Made by a program: the position numbers and the translations under genes | Notes under the pieces: generated by a model | What the model was told of the DNA's origin: nothing | Databases searched by the model: none | What the model saw: the letters and a program-made list of their open reading frames with translations, nothing else | Assembly (NCBI GenBank): GCA_023390415.1 | Contig: JAEWCW010000154.1 | Coordinates: 1-7,574, forward strand | Reading direction: 5' to 3' | Length of the DNA stretch: 7,574 nt | Origin: Pseudomonadota bacterium | GTDB lineage: Bacteria; Pseudomonadota; Alphaproteobacteria; Sphingomonadales; Sphingomonadaceae | In this document: positions 1-6,259 of the stretch, piece after piece | How the letters are laid out: every line of letters begins with the position of its first letter | How positions within the stretch are numbered: position 1 is the stretch's first letter

Positions 1-36
1 CAGCGCGCCGTTTGCGGGCCTCGTCTGCGTACCCAT
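1..36 (-). CDS. N-terminal fragment of an unidentified protein (12 codons)
   Basis: An ATG on the minus strand (36-34) is followed by an open frame to the window edge, reading MGTQTRPANGAL. The start is supported by a strong Shine-Dalgarno sequence on the same strand, AAGGAG about 8 nt upstream (near 45-50). Only 12 residues are visible, which is too few to name a family. The gene is divergent from the kinase operon, so the interval 37-364 may hold regulatory sites for both. The start call is fairly good; the product is unknown. Confidence 0.55.
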   Translation of the reverse strand, partial: MGTQTRPANGAL

Positions 37-77
37 GACCTCAACTCCTTTTGCCCGGGAGATCATGCGCTACAAAC

Positions 78-96
78 GGTTTAGGACCGCTTAACC
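78..96. promoter_or_regulatory. Imperfect inverted repeat, possible operator or CtrA-like site
   Basis: GGTTTAG (78-84) and CTTAACC (90-96) form an inverted repeat with one mismatch around a 5-base centre. The same DNA reads TTTA-N7-TTAAC (80-95), one base from the known alphaproteobacterial CtrA site TTAA-N7-TTAAC. The overlapping minus-strand 9-mer ACCGTTTGT (80-72) fits the degenerate LytTR-family binding consensus. It sits 35-60 bp upstream of the minus-strand start. Any of these could be chance; which protein binds, if any, is inference. Confidence 0.3.
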
Positions 97-256
97 AAAA
101 TCCCCGCTCCCGTTCAGAATTGAATCATGGTTCGGATTGGCGGGCAATGCCCGACAAACCCGCTAGCAGAGCCGAAACGGACGAGTGTCGCACGCGCGCA
201 ACAGGGTTGAGCGGCGACATGAGGGAAGAGGCGGGTTCTTTCGCGGGCGCAACGGC

Positions 257-286
257 TTGCGCAAGCGAAAAATTGATGTGGATAAA
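257..286 (+). promoter_or_regulatory. Possible promoter of the kinase-regulator operon
   Basis: TTGCGC at 257-262 could serve as a -35 element and GATAAA at 281-286 as a -10 element, with an 18-bp spacer in a locally AT-richer patch. Transcription would begin near 293, leaving a leader of about 70 nt before the ATG at 365. The -35 also lies in an 8-bp palindrome, TTGCGCAA (257-264). The match to sigma-70 consensus is only partial. Confidence 0.28.
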
Positions 287-364
287 TGTCGCCCGGAGCC
301 GCTGCCGCAGCCGCTGTTCGGCGGTGAGGAAGCTGCTAGAACCGGCGCGAGGCGGGGGAGAGGG

Positions 365-1660
365 ATGACGGCTGGGGCGCATCGTGAACCGGACAACGAA
401 GCTGCGCTGACGGGCGAGGACGCGCTCGGCTATCGCCGTCCGCTGCCCGGATTTTCGACCAACGACACCCAGCCTTCTGCGGACGGCCCGCCGCGGCAAT
501 ATCTCCTTCGCGGCGGCACGTTATCTAGGGATATGGACCGACCGCTCGCGCCGCCCCGCCGACGATTGCCCGATCTGGGCATGGCGCTGAAGCTCATCCT
601 GGGCTTCTGGACGGTCTACGTCACCTTGATCACGCTGCGCTCGGTCGCTCTGATGGTGCCGGATTTCTGGGACTCGCTGGCGCGGCGGCTGGTCGCGTCG
701 CTGGTCGGCGCGGCGATTACCTTCCTCATCTATCTTGCCATGCGCCGGCTCGCCCATGCGACGCTCCGCCTCAAGGCGCTGGTGGCGGGGATCCTCTGCC
801 TGCCCGCCTCGCTGCTGTTCGCAAGCTTCAACTATTATATCTTCTGGATCCTCAATCCGCTGACCGACGACAAGATCGATCCCATGTGGCACGGCATGGG
901 CGAGGTCGAGATGGCCATTCGCTCGGTCAGCGAGCAGGCCTTGAGCTGGTACTTCCTGTTCGCCGCCTGGTCCGCGCTCTACGTCGCCCTGAGCTTCTCG
1001 GCCCAGCTCCGCGCCGCGGACCGCCGCGCCGCGGTTCTCGAGCGCGAGGCGCAGGACGCGCAGCTCCGCGCGCTGCGCTACCAGATCAACCCGCACTTCC
1101 TGTTCAACACGCTGAACTCGCTCTCGTCGCTGGTCCTTTCCGAGCGCAACGACACCGCCGAGCGGATGATCATGAACCTGTCCAGCTTCTTCCGGACCAC
1201 GCTTTCGGCCGATCCGACCGCGGACATCGCGCTCGAGGAGGAGATCAGGCTCCAGCGCCTCTATCTCGATATCGAGCAGATCCGCTTTCCCGAACGGCTG
1301 AAGGTGGAGGTGGACGTGCCGGCGTCGCTCGCGGCCGCGCGCGTTCCGGTGCTTCTGCTCCAGCCGGTCGTCGAGAATGCGGTGAAATATGGAGTCGCGC
1401 GCTCGCGTCGGCCGGTGACGATCCGGATCGTCGCGACCGAGGAGGCGGGCAAGCTCCACATCAAGGTGAAGGACGACGGCGAGGTGCGCGCGGACGAGGC
1501 GGAGGACGACGAGCCCGCATCGACCGGAGTCGGCATGCGCAACGTCTGCGATCGGCTGGTCGCACGTTTCGGCATCGACGCGGGCTGCTTCCACGGCCCC
1601 GATCCGGAGGGCGGCTACACCGTCCACATCATCTTGCCGATCGTCAGGGGGAATAGCTGA
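365..1660 (+). CDS. LytS-type membrane sensor histidine kinase
   Basis: An inner-membrane histidine kinase of the His_kinase/HATPase family that pairs with LytTR regulators. It should autophosphorylate on His and pass phosphate to the regulator encoded immediately downstream. From the ATG at 365 it is 431 residues; from the in-frame ATG at 533 it is 375. I prefer 365 because GGGGGAG lies 4 nt upstream and codon positions 365-532 look weakly coding, whereas 533 has only AGGG 2 nt away. In 533-based numbering, four hydrophobic helices lie near 19-42, 53-71, 82-107 and 136-157. A short coiled linker (about 158-180) follows. The phosphoacceptor motif is QINPHFLFNTLN with His188, the N box is ENAVKYG (281-287), and the last G box is TGVGMRN (331-337). 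The usual DxGxG loop is degenerate (DDGE, 314-317) and followed by an acidic stretch. No periplasmic sensor domain is seen, so the signal is unknown. Confidence 0.93.
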   Translation: MTAGAHREPDNEAALTGEDALGYRRPLPGFSTNDTQPSADGPPRQYLLRGGTLSRDMDRPLAPPRRRLPDLGMALKLILGFWTVYVTLITLRSVALMVPDFWDSLARRLVASLVGAAITFLIYLAMRRLAHATLRLKALVAGILCLPASLLFASFNYYIFWILNPLTDDKIDPMWHGMGEVEMAIRSVSEQALSWYFLFAAWSALYVALSFSAQLRAADRRAAVLEREAQDAQLRALRYQINPHFLFNTLNSLSSLVLSERNDTAERMIMNLSSFFRTTLSADPTADIALEEEIRLQRLYLDIEQIRFPERLKVEVDVPASLAAARVPVLLLQPVVENAVKYGVARSRRPVTIRIVATEEAGKLHIKVKDDGEVRADEAEDDEPASTGVGMRNVCDRLVARFGIDAGCFHGPDPEGGYTVHIILPIVRGNS

Positions 1661-2404
1661 ATGGGGCAGCTTCGGATTCTGGTGGTCGACGACGAGCCGC
1701 TCGCCGTCGAGCGGCTGCAATTGCTGCTCGCGCGCTGCGCGGATGTCGCGGTCGTCGGCACCGCGAACGACGGAGAGGCTGCCCTGCGCATCGCCGAAGC
1801 CGTGCAGCCGGACCTCGTCCTGCTCGATATCGCGATGCCCGGCATGGACGGGATCGACGTCGCCCGCGCGCTCAGCGAATCCAGCGTCTCGCCGGCGGTG
1901 ATCTTCGCCACCGCCTTCGATAATTTCGCGGTCGCGGCCTTCGACATCGCCGCGATCGACTATCTGATGAAGCCGGTCCAGCTCGATCGGCTGCAGCGTG
2001 CGCTGGAGCGGGCCCGGGCGCGGATCGCGGGCGATGCCGAAGCGATCGGCGCGCCCGCCCCGACATCGGCTTTCGTCGAGGAATTCTGGGTGCCTGACCA
2101 TCACGGCCTGACCCGGATCGCGGCGCGCGACATCGATCGCATCACCGCCGAGCGCGATTATATGCGCCTCCATGTCGGCCCGCGCTCCTGGCTGATCCAC
2201 CGCACCATCGCCAAGCTCGAGGAGGATCTCGATCCCGCGCTGTTCGTGCGGGTCCACCGCTCGGTGATCCTCCGCCGCGACTCGATCACCGGCCTCTATC
2301 GCGATCCCGCCGGCCATTGGGTCGCGCGGCTCGAGGACGGCGGCGAGCAGCGGATCGGGCGATCCTATAGCGACGAGGTCCGCCGGCTTTCCGGCCGCGC
2401 CTGA
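1661..2404 (+). CDS. LytTR-family (AlgR/LytR-type) response regulator
   Basis: A 247-residue transcription regulator. The N-terminal receiver domain (about 4-120) shows the acidic pair Asp10-Asp11, phosphoacceptor Asp56 in LLDIAMPGMDG, the switch Thr84, and Lys104 followed by Pro. The C-terminal LytTR DNA-binding domain (about 140-243) contains the family-typical ITAERDYMRLHV and LFVRVHRSVILRRDSI segments. Family members bind DNA through this beta-rich domain, not a helix-turn-helix. The ATG directly follows the kinase TGA with no intervening base, and AGGGGGA (1646-1652) inside the kinase end gives a well-spaced ribosome binding site. The two genes are therefore very probably cotranscribed and translationally coupled, as a cognate pair. 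Targets cannot be deduced here. Confidence 0.95.
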   Translation: MGQLRILVVDDEPLAVERLQLLLARCADVAVVGTANDGEAALRIAEAVQPDLVLLDIAMPGMDGIDVARALSESSVSPAVIFATAFDNFAVAAFDIAAIDYLMKPVQLDRLQRALERARARIAGDAEAIGAPAPTSAFVEEFWVPDHHGLTRIAARDIDRITAERDYMRLHVGPRSWLIHRTIAKLEEDLDPALFVRVHRSVILRRDSITGLYRDPAGHWVARLEDGGEQRIGRSYSDEVRRLSGRA

Positions 2405-2450
2405 TCTTGCGGCTGATCGAGATCAATTTTTGCGGTGAGCGGCCTTGTTT

Positions 2451-2468
2451 GCGCGGTCTTGGCCGCGC
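2451..2468 (+). terminator. Hairpin downstream of the response regulator
   Basis: GCGCGG (2451-2456) and CCGCGC (2463-2468) form a perfect 6-bp stem with a 6-base loop, 47 nt after the regulator stop. No T-run follows, so it is at best a weak terminator or an RNA-stability element separating the operon from the SWIB gene. Confidence 0.3.
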
Positions 2469-2481
2469 CTAGACGAATCTC

Positions 2482-2511
2482 TTGCACTCGCCGCGCGTTT
2501 CAGGCTTATCA
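2482..2511 (+). promoter_or_regulatory. Possible promoter of the SWIB gene
   Basis: TTGCAC (2482-2487) resembles a -35 element and is preceded by C, as in alphaproteobacterial CTTG-type promoters. TTATCA (2506-2511) could be the -10, with an 18-bp spacer. A start near 2518 would give a short leader containing the AAGGAGG at 2525-2531. The spacing and the AT-richer patch support it; the -10 is only a partial match. Confidence 0.35.
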
Positions 2512-2536
2512 GCCGAGAAATCAGAAGGAGGGAATT

Positions 2537-2812
2537 ATGGCAAAGGGGACTTCAGGCGGAACTGGTGGTGCGCGCGGTGGGCTTGCCCGTCCGGTCACGC
2601 CGTCGGCGGACCTGGCCCAGATCACCGGCTCCGACCCGCTGCCGCGCAGCCAGGTCGTCAGCAAGATGTGGGATTACATTCGCAGCAACAACCTGCAGAA
2701 TCCTGAAAACAAGCGCGAAATCGTTGCGGACGACAAGCTCCGGAAGATCTTCGGCACCGACCGCGTCTCGATGTTCGAGATGAACAAGCACCTCTCGCGC
2801 CACCTCAGCTGA
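2537..2812 (+). CDS. SWIB/MDM2 domain-containing small protein
   Basis: A 91-residue protein that is almost entirely one SWIB/MDM2 domain (about residues 21-90). The family signature is clear: ITGSDPLPRSQVVSKMWDYI, then NNLQNPENKREI, DDKLRKIFG and SMFEMNKHLSRHL. The first 20 residues are a Gly/Ala/Arg/Lys-rich basic tail, probably disordered. SWIB domains are best known in eukaryotic chromatin-remodelling complexes, and stand-alone forms occur in Chlamydia and many alphaproteobacteria. The bacterial role is poorly defined; a nucleoid or protein-interaction role is inference. The start at 2537 is chosen over the in-frame ATG-less extension upstream because AAGGAGG (2525-2531) sits 5 nt before it and the domain begins soon after. 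The gene is separated from the regulator by 132 bp, so it is probably its own unit. Confidence 0.93.
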   Translation: MAKGTSGGTGGARGGLARPVTPSADLAQITGSDPLPRSQVVSKMWDYIRSNNLQNPENKREIVADDKLRKIFGTDRVSMFEMNKHLSRHLS

Positions 2813-2819
2813 GCGCGTC

Positions 2820-2836
2820 GCCGGGCCAGTCCCGGC
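2820..2836 (+). terminator. First of three tandem hairpins after the SWIB gene
   Basis: GCCGGG (2820-2825) pairs perfectly with CCCGGC (2831-2836) around a CCAGT loop, starting 7 nt after the SWIB stop codon. No T-run follows. It could protect the 3' end or begin termination. It is immediately followed by a second weak hairpin, AGGAGT/ACTCTT at 2837-2853 with one G-T pair. Confidence 0.4.
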
Positions 2837-2855
2837 AGGAGTGCGATACTCTTCA

Positions 2856-2890
2856 CGGCCCCGTTCCCGCCACGCGCGGGGACGGGGCCG
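2856..2890. terminator. Strong hairpin between convergent genes, likely bidirectional terminator
   Basis: Positions 2856-2870 and 2876-2890 form a 15-bp, very GC-rich stem with a single G-T pair and a 5-base loop (CACGC). It lies between the SWIB gene (plus) and the TonB receptor (minus), whose stop codon is only 7 nt away at 2898. Such placement suits a shared bidirectional terminator. Neither side has a proper T-run (only GTTTC on the plus side), so it may act as a 3'-end stabiliser or a Rho-assisted site. Confidence 0.6.
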
Positions 2891-2897
2891 AGTCGTT

Positions 2898-4886
2898 TCA
2901 GGGCCGTTGTCGCCAGCTCAGCCCGATCCAGAGGGTGCGCGGAGTCGCCCGCTCGACGATTCCGGCGCCGGAAATGCCGGCGACGACCCGCTCGTCGGTG
3001 AGATTCTCGGCCCGCGCCTCGATCGCGACACGGCGGGAGAGGGGCAGGCGCGCCGAGCCGTCGAGAGTCAGCGCGCGCGGAATGAGCTGGCGGTTGAGAT
3101 CGTCCTCATATTGGCTTGCCGTCCAGCGGGCCGCGACGCTCGCGGAAGCGCCGTCCTCGCGCGCCCAGGCGAGGCTCGCCGAGAGACTGTGGCGCGGGGT
3201 CTGGGCAGGCCTTAGGCCGTCCAGCGCCAGCGCGAGGCCGCTGCCGCGCACCTCGGCATCGGCGAAGCTGTAGCCCGCGCCGACGGTCCAGGGACCGCGC
3301 ACCAGCCGTGCATCGAGCTCCAGCCCGACGACGTCGATCGAATCGAGGTTGCGGCGCTGCCGGGTCTCGGCACCGTTCGGTGCGGTTGCGATGGTGACGT
3401 TGGCGATCGCGTCGTCGAGCCGGCTCGCGAAGATGGTCGCGCCGAGGCGGAGCGCGGGCGCCGGCCGGAGCTCGATGCCGGCCTCGGCGCCGCGCAGCCG
3501 CTCCGGCGCGAGCGCCGCATTGGCGTTGGTGACGTCGGCGCCGAGTCGGAACGGGCGGTAGAGCTCGTTGAGCGTCGGCAGCCGCCAGCCGGCATAAGCG
3601 GCAGCGCGCAGGGTCACCGCATCCCCAACGCGGTAGGCCGCGCCCGCGCGCCCCGTCGGCTCCCAGCCGGCGCGGTCGGCGAATGCGGTATCGGTCAGGA
3701 CGGCGCCGGACGCGAAGACATGCTCGCGAAGGAAGCCGTCTGCGATCCACCAGCGGTCGATCCGGGCGCCGCCGGTGAGGGTGAGCGGGCCCTGCTCCAG
3801 AGTCGCTTCGGCGAAGGCGCCCACAGTGCGTGTCCGTCCACCCGCGGCGCGCCCGCGCGTGCCCTGGCCGGCGACGAACAGGAAGCGCTCCTGCGTTCGC
3901 CCCGAAGTCTCGCGCCAGTCGCCGCCGAGGCGGAGATCGACGGCGCCGAGCCGCGGGCGGTATTCGGCGCGCGCGCCGAGGCCGGTCGCCGGCACCGCAT
4001 ATTGATCGGCCGTTTGGTTGACGGCGGTGCGGGCAGCATTGGCGCTCGCGAAGCTGGTCGAGAAATTGCGGGTCTGGACGTAGGCGAGGGCGCTCCAGCG
4101 GCGGCCGACCAGCCGGAGCGAGGCGTCGGCGCCCTCGCTGGTCACGTCGCTGAGCGCAGTCCCGCGCTCGCGGGCGTCGTCGAACCAGAGCGCGGTCGCC
4201 TGAAACTCGACATCGCTCGCGACCGGCGCGACGGCGCGGAGCGCGACGCTGCGCTGGCGATAAGGGGCGGGGCGATCGACCGGGCCGCGCTGCTCGGCAA
4301 CGACGGGGATGAAGCCGTCGCCCTGGGCCCATGACCCGCTCACACTGACGAAGCCGGTGCCGAGGGCCGCGCCGATCCCCGCAAAGGCATCGATGCTGTC
4401 CCGGCTGCCATAGGCAAGGCGCGCGTCGATCCCCTGGAGGTCGGACGCGTCGGCGCTTTCCAGCTCGATCGTCCCGGCGAGCGCGCCCGGGCCGTTGGCG
4501 CCGCTGCCGCCGCCGCGGACGATTCGGGCCGAGCCGAGCCTGCGCGGATCGTAAGCCGGCCACGGCAGCCAGCCGCCGAACGGGTCGGTCTGCGGAACCC
4601 CATCGAGGATCAGGAGGGCGCGGGACGAGGCGTTGCCGCCGAGCGCGCGCAGGGTCGCGCCCTGCGCGGTCGGATTGGCCGAGCGCGCGTCGGAGCGGCG
4701 GAAGAGCTGGAAGCCGGGGACGTCGCGGAGCACGTCCTCGAGCCGGTTGCCGGCGCTGTTCGAGAGCCGGTCGCGGCCGATCTCGACCGTCGAGTAAGCC
4801 GCGTCGCCCGGAGCGGCGGGGAGGCCGCGTCCGGTGACGACGATGTCGGGCTGCTGGACTGCGGCGAGAAAGAGAAGAGGGGTCAC
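2898..4886 (-). CDS. TonB-dependent outer-membrane receptor
   Basis: A 662-residue TonB-dependent receptor, a ligand-gated beta-barrel that imports a scarce substrate with energy passed from TonB/ExbB/ExbD. After a short hydrophobic leader (residues 4-10) comes a TonB box-like segment, PDIVVTGR (13-20). The plug domain (about 30-150) shows DVLRDVPGFQLFRR, ALLILDGVPQTDPFGG and the region ending GALAGTIELES. The rest is a barrel with alternating strands and the family ending AENLTDERVVAGISGAGIV. The size is close to BtuB-like receptors, smaller than most siderophore receptors; no neighbouring transport or synthesis gene reveals the ligand. The start is GTG at 4886 with no Shine-Dalgarno sequence. 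The leader lacks the usual positive n-region, although upstream in-frame codons are Arg/Lys-rich but lack a normal start. The protein ends LSWRQRP, leaving a polar tail after the last aromatic residue. Confidence 0.92.
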   Translation of the reverse strand: MTPLLFLAAVQQPDIVVTGRGLPAAPGDAAYSTVEIGRDRLSNSAGNRLEDVLRDVPGFQLFRRSDARSANPTAQGATLRALGGNASSRALLILDGVPQTDPFGGWLPWPAYDPRRLGSARIVRGGGSGANGPGALAGTIELESADASDLQGIDARLAYGSRDSIDAFAGIGAALGTGFVSVSGSWAQGDGFIPVVAEQRGPVDRPAPYRQRSVALRAVAPVASDVEFQATALWFDDARERGTALSDVTSEGADASLRLVGRRWSALAYVQTRNFSTSFASANAARTAVNQTADQYAVPATGLGARAEYRPRLGAVDLRLGGDWRETSGRTQERFLFVAGQGTRGRAAGGRTRTVGAFAEATLEQGPLTLTGGARIDRWWIADGFLREHVFASGAVLTDTAFADRAGWEPTGRAGAAYRVGDAVTLRAAAYAGWRLPTLNELYRPFRLGADVTNANAALAPERLRGAEAGIELRPAPALRLGATIFASRLDDAIANVTIATAPNGAETRQRRNLDSIDVVGLELDARLVRGPWTVGAGYSFADAEVRGSGLALALDGLRPAQTPRHSLSASLAWAREDGASASVAARWTASQYEDDLNRQLIPRALTLDGSARLPLSRRVAIEARAENLTDERVVAGISGAGIVERATPRTLWIGLSWRQRP

Positions 4887-4887
4887 C

Positions 4888-4920
4888 GCGGGGCGCTTAC
4901 CTTTTCGGCAAGCGCCCCGC
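4888..4920 (-). terminator. Strong hairpin between helicase and TonB receptor genes
   Basis: On the minus strand, bases 4920-4910 pair perfectly with 4898-4888 (11 bp). GCC/GGT adds 3 more pairs, one of them G-U, closing on a GAAAA loop. On the plus strand that inner G-U becomes an A-C mismatch, so the fold favours the minus-strand RNA. It begins 7 nt after the helicase TAA and ends 1 nt before the receptor GTG. There is no T-run, so it may be a processing or stability element or an attenuator as much as a terminator. Confidence 0.55.
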
Positions 4921-4927
4921 CAGTTGC

Positions 4928-6259
4928 TTAGCCCCGGCGACCGCCGCCGGCGCGGCGGCCCTGGCCCGAGCGCTGCCGCTCGCCCCAGGGAGTCGCCTTG
5001 GCGACCGGCCGGCGACCGCGGCGATGCTGCTGCTGGCGCTGCGGGCGATCGTCAGTCTCGGCAAGCGTCGGCGCGACCGCTGCCCGCTGCTTGCGGATGC
5101 GCTCGGCCTCGGCGTTGAAATTGGCCGGAAGCGGCGATACCGCGACCTTCTGACGGGTCAGCTTCTCGATGTCGCGCAGGTACGGACGCTCGTCCTCGGC
5201 GCAGAAGGAGACGGCGATGCCCGCTGCACCGGCGCGCGCGGTGCGGCCGATCCGGTGGACATATTGCTCCGGCACGTTGGGGAGGTCGAAGTTGATCACA
5301 TGGCTGACGCCCGAGACGTCGATTCCGCGCGCGGCGATGTCGGTCGCGATCAGGATCTTGACCTTGCCCGAGCGGAACTCGCCGAGCGCGCGCTCGCGCT
5401 GCGGCTGCGACTTGTTGCCGTGGATGGCGTTGGCCGGGATCCCGGAGGCTGCGAGCTGCTTCACGATCCGGTCCGCGCCATGCTTGGTCCGGCTGAAGAT
5501 CAGCACCCGCTCCATCGATCCGTTCGAGCCGAAGCCGACGCGCAGCATCATCGTGAGAAGCGCGGGCTTCTCCGGCTGCTGGACGAAGGTCACGAACTGC
5601 TCGACCCGCTCCGCGGTCGACGAGACCGGGGCGACCGAAACCTGCGCCGGATTGGTCAGGAAGCGGTCGGCCAGGTCGCGGATCGCGGGCGGCATCGTCG
5701 CCGAGAAGAACAGGCTCTGGCGCTTGGCCGGGAGCAATTTCACGATCTTCTTGAGGTCGTGGATGAAGCCGAGATCGAGCATCTGGTCGGCCTCGTCGAG
5801 GACGAGGATCTCGACATTGCGAAGATCAAGCATGTTCTGCTGGACGAGGTCGAGCATCCGGCCCGGCGTGGCGACAAGGATGTCGACTCCGCGCGCCGCG
5901 TCCTGGCGGTTCTTGTTGATCGAGGTGCCGCCGAACACGGTCACCACCGACATGTGGCTGAAGCGGCTGTAGGCGCGGGCGCTCTCGGCGATCTGCGAGG
6001 CGAGCTCGCGGGTCGGGGCGAGCACCAGCATCCGGCAGGTGCGCGGCTGCGGCCGCTTGTTCGACGCGGTCAGCCGATCGATCGAGGGCAGCATGAAGGC
6101 GGCGGTCTTGCCGGTGCCGGTCTGCGCGATTCCGAGCAGGTCGCGGCCCTGGAGGAGAAGCGGAATCGCCTGCTCCTGGATCGGGGTCGACTGCGTATAT
6201 TCCTTCAGGACGAGCGCCTGGAGGACGGGCTGCGACAGCCCGAGATTTTCAAAGGACAT
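4928..6259 (-). CDS. DEAD-box ATP-dependent RNA helicase (RhlE-like)
   Basis: A 443-residue DEAD-box helicase that uses ATP to unwind short RNA duplexes, typically in ribosome assembly, RNA decay or cold adaptation. All core motifs are visible: Q motif around Phe3 and TPIQ (25-28), motif I AQTGTGKT (45-52), PTRELA (82-87), TPGR (131-134), DEAD (155-158), SAT (186-188), ATDIAARGID (305-314) and HRIGRTARAG (335-344). The C-terminal tail (about 385-443) is basic and rich in Gln, Arg and Gly, likely a disordered RNA-binding extension. The ATG at 6259 is chosen because MSFENLGL is the standard RhlE-type N-terminus. An in-frame ATG at 6448 would add 63 residues unlike the family. The ribosome binding site is weak (GTGAG, about 9 nt upstream). 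The gene is followed on the same strand by the TonB receptor, with a hairpin between. The RhlE subgroup assignment is moderately sure; the helicase call is certain. Confidence 0.95.
   Translation of the reverse strand: MSFENLGLSQPVLQALVLKEYTQSTPIQEQAIPLLLQGRDLLGIAQTGTGKTAAFMLPSIDRLTASNKRPQPRTCRMLVLAPTRELASQIAESARAYSRFSHMSVVTVFGGTSINKNRQDAARGVDILVATPGRMLDLVQQNMLDLRNVEILVLDEADQMLDLGFIHDLKKIVKLLPAKRQSLFFSATMPPAIRDLADRFLTNPAQVSVAPVSSTAERVEQFVTFVQQPEKPALLTMMLRVGFGSNGSMERVLIFSRTKHGADRIVKQLAASGIPANAIHGNKSQPQRERALGEFRSGKVKILIATDIAARGIDVSGVSHVINFDLPNVPEQYVHRIGRTARAGAAGIAVSFCAEDERPYLRDIEKLTRQKVAVSPLPANFNAEAERIRKQRAAVAPTLAETDDRPQRQQQHRRGRRPVAKATPWGERQRSGQGRRAGGGRRG

Larger units (their letters stand above)
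37..364. other. Divergent intergenic regulatory interval
   Basis: This 328-base stretch has clearly lower GC than the flanking genes, especially 60-135 and 265-290, as expected of control DNA. It holds the ribosome binding site of the minus-strand gene, an imperfect inverted repeat at 78-96, a small hairpin at 141-153 (CGGGC, loop AAT, GCCCG), and a possible plus-strand promoter at 257-286. Open frames crossing it have mixed codon use and no convincing start signals, so I treat it as non-coding. Confidence 0.6.

Noticed and set aside
51..368. A 105-codon plus-strand frame and overlapping minus frames in 125-499
   Set aside because: There is no good ribosome binding site and no domain, and the codon use is mixed. 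The interval behaves like control DNA.
521..2317. A 598-codon open frame on the minus strand spanning the kinase and regulator genes
   Set aside because: It is antisense to two genes with complete, recognisable domains. Its product is low-complexity Arg/Asp/Glu/His-rich, and such long shadow frames are expected in high-GC DNA.
3106..4563. A 485-codon minus-strand frame inside the TonB receptor
   Set aside because: It is an out-of-frame reading of the receptor gene, extremely Arg/Pro/Ala-rich with no domain, while the receptor frame has clear plug and barrel motifs.
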